A stretch of 11,011 nt of DNA from an uncultured Bacteroidales bacterium. GTDB taxonomy: Bacteria > Bacteroidota > Bacteroidia > Bacteroidales > P3. Where the stretch lies: assembly GCA_947177315.1 (NCBI GenBank), contig CAMWTX010000036.1, positions 1 to 11,011 on the forward strand, in the 5' to 3' direction. A program made the translations under genes and the position numbers. Each line of letters starts with the position of its first letter. The first letter of the stretch is position 1. The notes beneath the pieces were generated by a model. The model did no database searches and was not told where the DNA came from. It saw nothing but the letters and a program-made list of their open reading frames with translations. Positions 1-5,733 of the stretch are shown here, piece after piece.

Positions 1-1
1 C

Positions 2-271
2 GGCATCACGATAGGCGATGATGTGCTGATAGGGCAGAATGTGGTGATTGCCACCTTGAACCATGCCATGGATCCCGATTCGCGCGGCGACATGAACCCC
101 AAGCCTGTGCATATCGGCAACAAGGTTTGGATTGGCGCAAATGCCACCATCCTGCCGGGGGTGAATATCGGGGAGGGCGCGATTGTGGCGGCGGGAGCAG
201 TGGTTGCCAAAGACGTTCCGGCGCGCACCGTAGTGGGCGGCGTTCCCGCCAAAATCATCAAAACATTGTAA
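2..271 (+). CDS. Sugar O-acetyltransferase (maltose/galactoside type), C-terminal part
   Basis: Partial gene: the frame is open from base 2, with 89 residues visible before TAA at 269-271; the N-terminal half lies left of the window. The visible part is left-handed beta-helix hexapeptide sequence (GITIGDDVLIGQNVVI, then HIGNKVWIGANATILPGVNIGEG), ending with the AAGAVVAKDVPARTVVGGVPAKII tail-type sequence typical of the maltose/galactoside/nodulation (LacA/Maa/NodL) acetyl-CoA-dependent transferases. The His in TLNHAMDP (codon 62-64) is at the position of the catalytic His of this family. Family members are usually about 185-200 residues trimers acting in the cytoplasm on free sugars or sugar derivatives. 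The acceptor cannot be told from the sequence, and capsule or lipopolysaccharide sugar acetylation is also possible. No terminator hairpin follows; the stop codon directly abuts a repeat region. Confidence 0.93.
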   Translation, partial: GITIGDDVLIGQNVVIATLNHAMDPDSRGDMNPKPVHIGNKVWIGANATILPGVNIGEGAIVAAGAVVAKDVPARTVVGGVPAKIIKTL

Positions 272-292
272 GGAAGCTAAAGCAAGCTTTCG

Positions 293-323
293 GTTGTCTC
301 TGCGCTCAACTTTTCGTATCTTT
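293..323 (+). repeat. Partial (right-end) copy A of an intergenic repeat
   Basis: These 31 bases are repeated at 379-409 with a single mismatch (A308 against G394). The segment is the right end of the longer element described at 315-410: it has the TTG (294-296), a 20-base spacer and a -7-like box TATCTTTA (317-324; the last base is off the TAnnTTTG consensus). A small palindrome AAAGC-AA-GCTTT (279-290) precedes it, in the position of the internal hairpin of the complete copies. The left end of the unit is missing, as if truncated against the acetyltransferase gene. Confidence 0.8.
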
Positions 324-410
324 AATTTCATTGAAGATACTCCGTCTCGGCATAGCCAACTTGCAAGCAAGACTTGCAGTTGTCTCTGCGCTCGACTTTT
401 CGTATCTTTG
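315..410 (+). repeat. Complete copy B of intergenic repeat with inverted ends
   Basis: Bases 315-352 match 5649-5686 at 31 of 38 positions without gaps, although the flanking genes are unrelated. The unit reads GTATCTTT - 9 bases - GAAGATAC (333-340) - variable hairpin - GTATCTTTG (402-410). GAAGATAC and GTATCTTT are inverted copies of each other. The internal hairpin pairs 357-367 with 373-382 around the loop CAAGA, with one bulged T. In the other complete copy the ends read GAAAATAC and GTATTTTT, so both arms changed together. I see no coding capacity. It looks like a dispersed, structure-forming, promoter-bearing intergenic element of the REP/MITE kind; I cannot name the family. Confidence 0.75.
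380..410 (+). promoter_or_regulatory. Bacteroidota-type promoter of the iron-sulfur/aldo-keto reductase operon
   Basis: TTG (380-382) lies 20 bases upstream of TATCTTTG (403-410), a full match to the Bacteroidota -7 consensus TAnnTTTG paired with a -33 TTG. Transcription would begin a few bases past 410 and leave a leader of about 20-25 bases before the ATG at 438. The promoter is the right end of repeat copy B. Assignment is by motif and spacing only. Confidence 0.65.
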
Positions 411-437
411 TTTCTACACTACATATAACCTTGAACT

Positions 438-1937
438 ATGTTACGCAAAATCAGAATCACCCTCGCCATTGTCTGCCTGGCGTTGATTACGCTGCTGTTC
501 CTTGATTTTACGGGAACGCTGCACGCCTGGTTCGGATGGCTTGCCAAAATCCAGTTTCTGCCTGCTTTTTTGACGCTCAATGTGGGCGTGGTCGTTGCCT
601 TGGTGCTTCTCACCTTGCTTTTCGGGCGTGTCTATTGCTCGATTATCTGCCCCCTGGGCGTTTTTCAGGATGTGGTTTCCCATATCAGCGGCATGCGCAA
701 AAAGAAAAAATACCGTTTTTCTTACTCGCCCGCCGTTTCCTGGCTCCGCTACGGGCTGTTGGCGTTGTTCATCATAGCCCTTGTGGCAGGCATCGGCTCG
801 TTTGTGGCGCTTTTGGCTCCTTACAGTTCCTACGGAAGAATCGTGCAGAACCTGTTCGCCCCGCTCTGGCAATGGGGCAACAATCTGCTTGCCTACTTTG
901 CCGAACGCGCCGAGAGCTATGCCTTTTACCATACCGACGTATGGCTCAAGAGCCTGCCCACCTTTATCGTGGCGGCGGTTACTTTCGTGGCCCTGATTGT
1001 ACTGGCCTGGCGTAACGGCAGAACCTATTGCAACACCATCTGTCCCGTGGGCACGGTGTTGGGATTCCTCTCCAGATTCTCCCTTTTCCAGCCAGTTATC
1101 GACAAGAGCAAATGCAATTCCTGCGGACTTTGTTCAAAAAAATGCAAGGCCGCCTGCATCGACGGCAAGAAACACACGATAGATTACAGCCGTTGCGTGG
1201 CGTGCATGGACTGCCTCGATACCTGCCAGCACGGCGCCATCCGGTACCGGTTCAGATACTGCAAGAGTGCAACCGACACAACGGCAACCGCCCCCGGCAA
1301 CAACGTGGACACCGCCCGCCGGAGTTTCCTTACCGGCGCGGGGCTTCTTATCGGAGCCACCGCCTTGAAAGCGCAGGAAAAAACCGTGGACGGCGGTCTG
1401 GCAACCATCCTTGACAAGGAGATTCCCGAACGCAGAACCCCTATCGTGCCGCCCGGCGCGCAAAGCCTCTCGCACCTGCGCCAACACTGCACCGGCTGCC
1501 AGCTTTGTGTTTCGGTATGCCCCAACGGCGTGTTGCGCCCCTCTTCCTCGCTGCTTTCGCTGATGCAGCCCGAATCTTCGTATGAACGCGGCTTCTGCCG
1601 CCCCGAATGTGTAAAATGCTCGGAAGTATGCCCTGCCGGAGCCATCCGCAAGATTACGCCCGCGCAAAAATCATCCATCCAGATAGGCCATGCGGTATGG
1701 GTGATGCCCAACTGCCTGCCCATCGTTAACGGCGTAAGCTGCGGCAACTGCGCCCGCCATTGTCCTGCCGGAGCCATCACGATGGTGCCCTCCGATCCCG
1801 AAGATGAATTTTCCGTAAAGATTCCTGCCGTGAACGAAGAACGCTGCATCGGCTGCGGAGCCTGCGAAAACCTTTGCCCCGCCCGTCCGTTCAGCGCCAT
1901 TTACGTGGAAGGCCACGAGGTTCACAAAACCATTTAA
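438..1937 (+). CDS. NapH/NapG-like fused polyferredoxin membrane protein
   Basis: 499 residues, with six predicted [4Fe-4S] sites. The N-terminal half resembles NapH/CcoG-type proteins (Fer4_5): four membrane helices (about 8-28, 41-63, 104-127, 173-191), two CxxxCP motifs after helices 2 and 4 (C67/C71, C198/C202), then two ferredoxin clusters (C226/229/232/236 and C253/256/259/263). After a linker, ARRSFLTG (293-300) and a hydrophobic stretch to about 311 resemble a Tat signal placed inside the protein. The C-terminal half (about 345-499) carries four more clusters beginning at C351, C387, C426 and C470, each ending in a Cys-Pro, like NapG/MauM ferredoxins. Inferred role: quinol-linked electron transfer from the membrane across to an extracytoplasmic ferredoxin domain, possibly serving the exported reductase encoded 12 bases downstream. 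It is first in the operon. No nap, nrf or other terminal reductase is visible, so the pathway is open. The ATG at 438 fits the promoter at 403-410. Confidence 0.88.
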   Translation: MLRKIRITLAIVCLALITLLFLDFTGTLHAWFGWLAKIQFLPAFLTLNVGVVVALVLLTLLFGRVYCSIICPLGVFQDVVSHISGMRKKKKYRFSYSPAVSWLRYGLLALFIIALVAGIGSFVALLAPYSSYGRIVQNLFAPLWQWGNNLLAYFAERAESYAFYHTDVWLKSLPTFIVAAVTFVALIVLAWRNGRTYCNTICPVGTVLGFLSRFSLFQPVIDKSKCNSCGLCSKKCKAACIDGKKHTIDYSRCVACMDCLDTCQHGAIRYRFRYCKSATDTTATAPGNNVDTARRSFLTGAGLLIGATALKAQEKTVDGGLATILDKEIPERRTPIVPPGAQSLSHLRQHCTGCQLCVSVCPNGVLRPSSSLLSLMQPESSYERGFCRPECVKCSEVCPAGAIRKITPAQKSSIQIGHAVWVMPNCLPIVNGVSCGNCARHCPAGAITMVPSDPEDEFSVKIPAVNEERCIGCGACENLCPARPFSAIYVEGHEVHKTI

Positions 1938-1949
1938 CCTGCAAGAAAG

Positions 1950-3383
1950 ATGAGCGAAAACAATAAGAAAAACGGAATGAACCGCCGCCAATTCCTAAGC
2001 CGCCTGGGCGCAGGAGCGGCCGTCTCCACTTTGGCACTTTCGGGCTGTGCCCCCAAAACCGGCAAAAAATCCGACCAACGGGAAGAAATCCCCACCGACC
2101 GGATGACCTACCGCACCAATCCCAAAACGGGCGAAAAGGTTTCGATTCTGGGTTACGGCTGCATGCGTTGGCCTACGGTAAGCAACGGCAGCGCGCGCGA
2201 CACCAACGACGACATAGACCAACAAGCCGTGAACCGTCTGGTGGATTACGCCATCGAACACGGCGTGAACTACTTCGATACCTCGCCCGCCTACTGCAAA
2301 GGACAGTCGGAACGGGTTACCGGCATCGCCCTCAGCCGGCATCCCCGGGATAAGTATTTTATCGCCACCAAACTGTCGAACTTCGCGCCCGCGACCTGGA
2401 GCCGGGAAGCGTCGATAGCCATGTACCGCAACTCGCTCAAATACCTGCAGACCGACCATATCGACTATATGCTGCTCCACGCCATCGGCATGGGCAACAA
2501 CGGCATGAAAGAATTCGAGGAACGCTACCTCAAAAACGGCATCCTCGACTTTTTAGTGGAAGAACGCAAAGCCGGCAGAATCCGCAACCTCGGCTTTTCC
2601 TACCACGGCGACATAGCCGTGTTTGACCGCGCTTTGGCCGAACACGACAAATACCATTGGGATTTCGTGCAGATCCAGCTCAATTACTTAGACTGGAAAC
2701 ACGCCAAGGAAATAAACGAACGCAACACCAACGCCGAATACCTCTACAACGAATTGTACAAACGCGGTATTCCTGCCGTTATCATGGAACCGCTCCTGGG
2801 CGGACGTCTGTCGAAAGTACACGACCATGTGGCCGCCCGTCTCAAACAGCGCGAACCCGAACGGAGCGTGGCATCCTGGGCTTTCCGCTTTGCCGGCACT
2901 TTTCCGGGCGTGCTTACCGTGCTGAGCGGCATGACGTATATGGAACACCTGCAAGACAACCTGCGTTCCTACGCGCCCCTGCAGCCGCTCACCGAAGAAG
3001 AAATGCAATTCCTGTACGACACGGCCGACATGATGATGCGCTACCCCACCGTGCCCTGCAACGACTGCAAATACTGCATGCCCTGCCCTTACGGCATCGA
3101 CATTCCAAGCATTCTGCTGCACTACAACAAATGTGTGAACGAAGGCAATCTGCCCGAAAGCAAGCAGGCGGAGAACTACCGCAAGGCACGCCGCGCGTTC
3201 CTGGTGGGCTACGACCGAAGCGTTCCCAAACTGCGCCAGGCAGACCACTGCATCGGATGCCGCCGTTGTGTGCACCACTGTCCGCAAGGCATCGATATTC
3301 CCAAGGAATTGCAAAAGATAAACAACTTTGCCGAGTACCTCAAACAAGGGCTCGATTTGGTGCCCGCCCTCAGGCAGGTGTAA
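1950..3383 (+). CDS. Aldo/keto reductase with Tat-lipoprotein signal and C-terminal 4Fe-4S domain
   Basis: 477 residues. The N-terminus reads NRRQFLSRLGAGAA (11-24) then LALSGC (28-33): a twin-arginine motif and hydrophobic core ending in a lipobox Cys (C33), so a Tat-exported lipoprotein is predicted. Residues about 52-345 are an aldo/keto reductase barrel with the catalytic tetrad in place: D110 and Y115 (FDTSPAY), K141 (ATKL), H177 (LLHAIG). The C-terminal domain has CNDCKYCMPCP (C370/373/376/379) and CIGCRRCVHHCP (C434/437/440/444), two predicted [4Fe-4S] clusters. Known relatives are putative oxidoreductases of unknown substrate. Start at 1950 has AAGAAAG just upstream; ATG 1977 (M10) is also possible and would still keep the RR motif. 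It sits 12 bases after the polyferredoxin gene and 1 base before the DUF1893 gene, so the three are probably co-transcribed. Odd point: NAD(P)H is not expected outside the cytoplasm, so the cofactor is either exported bound to the protein or electrons come through the ferredoxin domain. Confidence 0.9.
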   Translation: MSENNKKNGMNRRQFLSRLGAGAAVSTLALSGCAPKTGKKSDQREEIPTDRMTYRTNPKTGEKVSILGYGCMRWPTVSNGSARDTNDDIDQQAVNRLVDYAIEHGVNYFDTSPAYCKGQSERVTGIALSRHPRDKYFIATKLSNFAPATWSREASIAMYRNSLKYLQTDHIDYMLLHAIGMGNNGMKEFEERYLKNGILDFLVEERKAGRIRNLGFSYHGDIAVFDRALAEHDKYHWDFVQIQLNYLDWKHAKEINERNTNAEYLYNELYKRGIPAVIMEPLLGGRLSKVHDHVAARLKQREPERSVASWAFRFAGTFPGVLTVLSGMTYMEHLQDNLRSYAPLQPLTEEEMQFLYDTADMMMRYPTVPCNDCKYCMPCPYGIDIPSILLHYNKCVNEGNLPESKQAENYRKARRAFLVGYDRSVPKLRQADHCIGCRRCVHHCPQGIDIPKELQKINNFAEYLKQGLDLVPALRQV

Positions 3384-3384
3384 G

Positions 3385-3816
3385 ATGATGCCCGATCTGT
3401 TCGACATATTGCAGACAGGCCATTATTCGCTCGTGGTGAGGAACGGCGAGACAAAAACCTTTACCGGACGGGGCGTTTCCGACCTGTTCCGGCTCTACGG
3501 CGAGCATCCCGCATTCCTGCAAGGGGCGGAGATTGCCGACAAGGTGGTGGGAAAAGCGGCGGCCTCCCTCATGATACTGGGCGGCGTGCGCAAACTGCAA
3601 ACGGGAACCATCAGCAGCCTTGCGCTCGAACTGTTGCGGAAATACCCCGTGGAGGTAAGTTTCCTGCAGGAGGTGCCGCATATCGAAAACCGGGGCAAAA
3701 CCGGTTGGTGTCCGCTCGAAAGCCGTTGCCGCGATTTGCAGACACCGCAGGAATGCCTGCTGTCCATCACCGATTTCATCAACGCACAAAACGCCGGTAC
3801 AAGCATTCAGAAATGA
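3385..3816 (+). CDS. DUF1893 (TM1506-like) protein
   Basis: 143 residues from ATG 3385 (MMPDLFDILQ); an in-frame extension upstream to 3328 exists but overlaps the aldo/keto reductase gene and has no family-like sequence. Seen: an N-terminal strand pattern YSLVVRNGETKTFTGRGVSD, a helix-like segment DKVVGKAAASLMILGGV (about 52-68), and a Cys-Pro-x-Glu motif in GWCPLE (C109, P110, E112), followed by C115 and C124. This fits DUF1893, whose structurally known member, Thermotoga TM1506, has a cytidine deaminase-like fold of unknown function. The family is recognised from memory of its motifs, not from a search. The gene starts one base after the preceding stop, which suggests translational coupling and a role with the two iron-sulfur proteins upstream, for example in cluster or cofactor handling; that role is inference. 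No signal peptide, so cytoplasmic. Confidence 0.75.
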   Translation: MMPDLFDILQTGHYSLVVRNGETKTFTGRGVSDLFRLYGEHPAFLQGAEIADKVVGKAAASLMILGGVRKLQTGTISSLALELLRKYPVEVSFLQEVPHIENRGKTGWCPLESRCRDLQTPQECLLSITDFINAQNAGTSIQK

Positions 3817-3864
3817 TTTAAGGAAACCGGTATGGCAAAATAAGTGTCTTTTTATTTCCGATAC

Positions 3865-3905
3865 AAGGCGAAATTCCGTATATTTGTGGAGTTCCGCCTT
3901 TTTTT
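3865..3905 (+). terminator. Intrinsic terminator of the iron-sulfur/AKR/DUF1893 operon
   Basis: Bases 3865-3878 pair with 3887-3900: 14 pairs with one A-C mismatch and two G-U wobbles in RNA, an 8-base loop (3879-3886), and an uninterrupted T run 3899-3905. It sits 49 bases after the DUF1893 stop. The loop is TATATTTG, itself a match to the Bacteroidota -7 promoter box (separate entry). The 3' arm can alternatively pair downstream: GTTCCGC (3891-3897) with GCGGAAC (3908-3914). Confidence 0.75.
3879..3886 (+). promoter_or_regulatory. Possible -7 box for the D-2-hydroxyacid dehydrogenase gene
   Basis: TATATTTG fits TAnnTTTG and lies 55 bases before the ATG at 3942. The expected -33 TTG is poor (TTTC at 3855-3858, 20 bases upstream). 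It coincides exactly with the loop of the terminator at 3865-3905, so the match could be accidental. No other TAnnTTTG occurs between 3817 and 3941, so if the gene has its own promoter this is the best candidate. Confidence 0.4.
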
Positions 3906-3941
3906 ATGCGGAACACAAGACACCCAAACACATCAAAATAC

Positions 3942-4874
3942 ATGAAAATCCTCATTGCACACCAGATACCCAAGGCACCTTTCATCAATATGCCTGCCGA
4001 CTGGGTGATCACCTTTCCCGAAGAAGGAAAAACCAATTTCTCCCCCGAAGAACTGATAGAACTGATTCCCTCTTACGATGCGCTGATTTCGTTCTTTACC
4101 GACCCCGTACCCAATGCGGTCATCGATGCCGCCCAACGGCTCAAGATCATTTCCAATTTCGGGGCGGGATTCAACAATATCGATATCGAATACGCCCGCA
4201 GCAAAAAGATAACCGTTACCAACACTCCTGAGGCCGTCTGCAACCCTACCGCCGAACACGCCATGGGGCTGATGCTTGCCGTCTGCCGCCGCATCGGGGA
4301 AATGAACATCAAAATCCGTTTGCAGAAAGAAGCCCTTTGGAAAACGAACCTGCTCGGCCATACGCTGGAAGGCAAGACCCTGGGCCTTATCGGCATGGGA
4401 AGAATCGGGCAGAACCTAGCCAAAAAAGCCGAGGTTTTCGGCATGAAAACCGTCTATTGCAACCGGCACACCGAAGTGCCCGGCTATCAAAGGCTGAGCA
4501 TGGAAGAACTGCTCGAAACCGCCGACGTAGTTTCGGTGCATGTGCCGCTGACCGCCGAAAACACCAAGCTTATCGGTAAGAAAGAATTCGCCAGGATGAA
4601 ATCTTCGGCTTTCTTCATCAATACCTCGCGCGGTGCGGTGGTGGATGAAGAGGCTTTGGCGAACGCCCTCGAAACGGGAGAAATAGCCGGTGCGGGGCTG
4701 GATGTGTTCGAAAAGGAACCGACCGTGAATGAACGGCTGTACAAACTGTCGAACGTGGTGCTGGTGCCCCATCTGGGAACCGCCACCTACGAAACGCGCG
4801 AAGCCACCAGCAAGGAAGCCCTTTCCAACATCATCAACTTCTTTGCCCGCAGACCCACCAACGTGGTCAACTAA
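3942..4874 (+). CDS. D-2-hydroxyacid dehydrogenase (glyoxylate/hydroxypyruvate reductase-like)
   Basis: 310 residues from ATG 3942 (MKILIAHQIP); the in-frame ATG at 3906 lies in the terminator hairpin region and adds 12 non-family residues, so it is rejected. Two-domain NAD(P)-dependent dehydrogenase: Rossmann motif GMGRIGQ (151-157), then the catalytic set R230 (NTSRGAVVDE), E259 (DVFEKEP) and H277 (VPHLGTAT), with spacing R to E of 29 as in PGDH-type enzymes. Length fits the family (about 310-335). At the end of the second strand after the glycine motif the sequence is YCNRH (N174, R175) where NAD-specific members usually have Asp, which suggests NADP(H) preference. Likely reduces a 2-keto acid such as glyoxylate or hydroxypyruvate in the cytoplasm; the substrate cannot be fixed, and a phosphoglycerate dehydrogenase role is less likely as there is no C-terminal ACT domain. 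Convergent with the sirtuin gene, stops overlapping by 4 bases. Confidence 0.9.
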   Translation: MKILIAHQIPKAPFINMPADWVITFPEEGKTNFSPEELIELIPSYDALISFFTDPVPNAVIDAAQRLKIISNFGAGFNNIDIEYARSKKITVTNTPEAVCNPTAEHAMGLMLAVCRRIGEMNIKIRLQKEALWKTNLLGHTLEGKTLGLIGMGRIGQNLAKKAEVFGMKTVYCNRHTEVPGYQRLSMEELLETADVVSVHVPLTAENTKLIGKKEFARMKSSAFFINTSRGAVVDEEALANALETGEIAGAGLDVFEKEPTVNERLYKLSNVVLVPHLGTATYETREATSKEALSNIINFFARRPTNVVN

Positions 4875-5626
4875 TCGGCTTCTTCCAAAAGACGGCGGCA
4901 GAGTTCGGGCATCCCCTCAGCCGCCTTTTTTTTTATAAAGTGAACCGGATTGGCGATACGGCTCGTATCGGGGCTGCCGGGATCGACCAGATAGACGGGA
5001 ATGTCTTTCCTTACGGCGAACACCAAGGCCGCCGCCGGATAAACCGCCAAAGAGGTGCCGCAAACAATCAACAGGTCGGCGGTGGCAGCAATACGGCATG
5101 CCAAATCGTAATTGGGCACCTGCTCGCCAAAAAACACCACGTGCGGCCGGAGCAAGTCGCCATGCGGGTCTTTGGCATCCAGGGCTTCTTTCCAGACGGA
5201 AGCGTATTCTTCCACATCCGCACCGTTTTCCACGGCCTGGGCGGCTTGCTGCCAACCGGGAATGGCATAAATCCTTTCCGGATCCGCCATGCTGCGCAAC
5301 TTGCTCAGCTCGCCGTGCAGGTGGGTGATGCGCGAACTGCCTGCCCTTTCGTGCAGGTCGTCTATATTCTGGGTTATCACTTCCACTTCGTAACGGCTTT
5401 CTAAGGAAGCGATGGCGGTATGCGCCGCATTGGCGCGTTTTTCCAGCAACTCGCGGCGGCGGATATTGTAAAACTCAATTACCGTGGAACGGTTCGAAAC
5501 CAAGGCCTCCGGCGTGCAGACGTCTTCTATCCTGTAATTGGCCCAAAGTCCGTCTGAATCGCGGAAAGTGGCAATCCCGCTGTCGGCGCTCACACCGGCA
5601 CCGGTAAAAACAACGATTTTCTTCAT
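4871..5626 (-). CDS. cobB: NAD-dependent protein deacylase, class III sirtuin (CobB-like)
   Basis: 251 residues. Sirtuin motifs in order: GAGVSADSGIATFRD (9-23), Y53 and R56 in FYNIRRREL (the Y-x-x-R pair that reads acidic acyl groups in CobB/SIRT5), TQNIDDLHERAG (85-96), HLHGE with catalytic H104, FFGEQVP (165-171), GTSLAVYPAA (190-199). It would remove succinyl, malonyl or acetyl groups from lysines using NAD+, in the cytoplasm. Odd feature: the segment 111-160, which in E. coli CobB holds the four zinc-binding cysteines, contains no Cys; only C37, C177, C189 and C243 exist. From memory, other Bacteroidales sirtuins also lack these, so this is probably a lineage trait and not damage. The start ATG at 5626 gives MKKIVVFTGAG, the usual short form. 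No convincing promoter was found in the 40 bases upstream. The stop TAG overlaps the convergent dehydrogenase stop. Confidence 0.93.
   Translation of the reverse strand: MKKIVVFTGAGVSADSGIATFRDSDGLWANYRIEDVCTPEALVSNRSTVIEFYNIRRRELLEKRANAAHTAIASLESRYEVEVITQNIDDLHERAGSSRITHLHGELSKLRSMADPERIYAIPGWQQAAQAVENGADVEEYASVWKEALDAKDPHGDLLRPHVVFFGEQVPNYDLACRIAATADLLIVCGTSLAVYPAAALVFAVRKDIPVYLVDPGSPDTSRIANPVHFIKKKAAEGMPELCRRLLEEAD
4894..4934 (+). terminator. Intrinsic terminator of the dehydrogenase gene, inside the antisense sirtuin gene
   Basis: GGCGGC (4894-4899) pairs with GCCGCC (4920-4925); beyond an A-A mismatch GAG (4901-4903) pairs with CTC (4916-4918). Nine T residues follow (4926-4934). It begins 20 bases after the dehydrogenase stop and reads as a + strand terminator. 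On the - strand the same bases encode sirtuin residues from the KKK run (232-234) through ELCRRL near its C-terminus. In the - direction only a short TCTTTT follows the stem, so bidirectional action would be weak. Confidence 0.8.
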
Positions 5627-5648
5627 GGGGCTAATGTACGATTTTTAC

Positions 5649-5733
5649 CGTATTTCTAACTACGTTGAAAATACTCCGTTTCGGCAAAATCAAAGCAAGC
5701 TTTGCTTTTGCTCTCAACTTATTCGTATTTTTG
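5649..5733 (+). repeat. Complete copy C of intergenic repeat with inverted ends
   Basis: The left 38 bases (5649-5686) match copy B (315-352) at 31 positions. Same order: GTATTTCT - 9 bases - GAAAATAC (5667-5674) - internal hairpin - GTATTTTTG (5725-5733). The hairpin is AAAGCAA (5692-5698), loop GCT, TTGCTTT (5702-5708): a different sequence from copy B but the same structure and place. The ends again form an inverted pair, changed in step relative to copy B. It fills nearly all of the gap between the divergent sirtuin and epimerase genes. Confidence 0.75.
5701..5733 (+). promoter_or_regulatory. Bacteroidota-type promoter of the epimerase/histidine kinase unit
   Basis: TTTG (5701-5704) is followed 21 bases later by TATTTTTG (5726-5733), fitting -33/-7 Bacteroidota boxes; the boxes are the right end of repeat copy C. 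Transcription would start at about 5738 or just after, so the in-frame ATG at 5738 would be at or above the 5' end of the RNA; this supports ATG 5774 as the epimerase start. Confidence 0.65.

Noticed and set aside
279..410. The tandem repeat as a short CRISPR array or insertion-sequence end
   Set aside because: Only two unequal copies, no regular spacers, no cas or transposase genes nearby, and a third related copy lies more than 5 kb away in a promoter position.
3328..3384. Upstream in-frame start for the DUF1893 gene
   Set aside because: It would overlap the reductase gene by 56 bases and adds 19 residues unlike the family; ATG 3385 gives a normal N-terminus.
1184..3407. Long open frames on the - strand opposite the polyferredoxin and aldo/keto reductase genes (up to about 240 codons)
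   Set aside because: They are explained by GC-rich codon use on the coding strand; they match no family, have no promoter or ribosome binding site, and lie opposite well-supported genes.
3906..3941. Upstream ATG for the D-2-hydroxyacid dehydrogenase
   Set aside because: The extra 12 residues (MRNTRHPNTSKY) are not family-like, and the ATG lies in the terminator/hairpin region; MKILIAHQIP at 3942 is the expected start.
5631..5638. TACATTAG on the - strand as a sirtuin promoter
   Set aside because: One mismatch to TAnnTTTG, no TTG at the right distance, and it would place the RNA start at the start codon.
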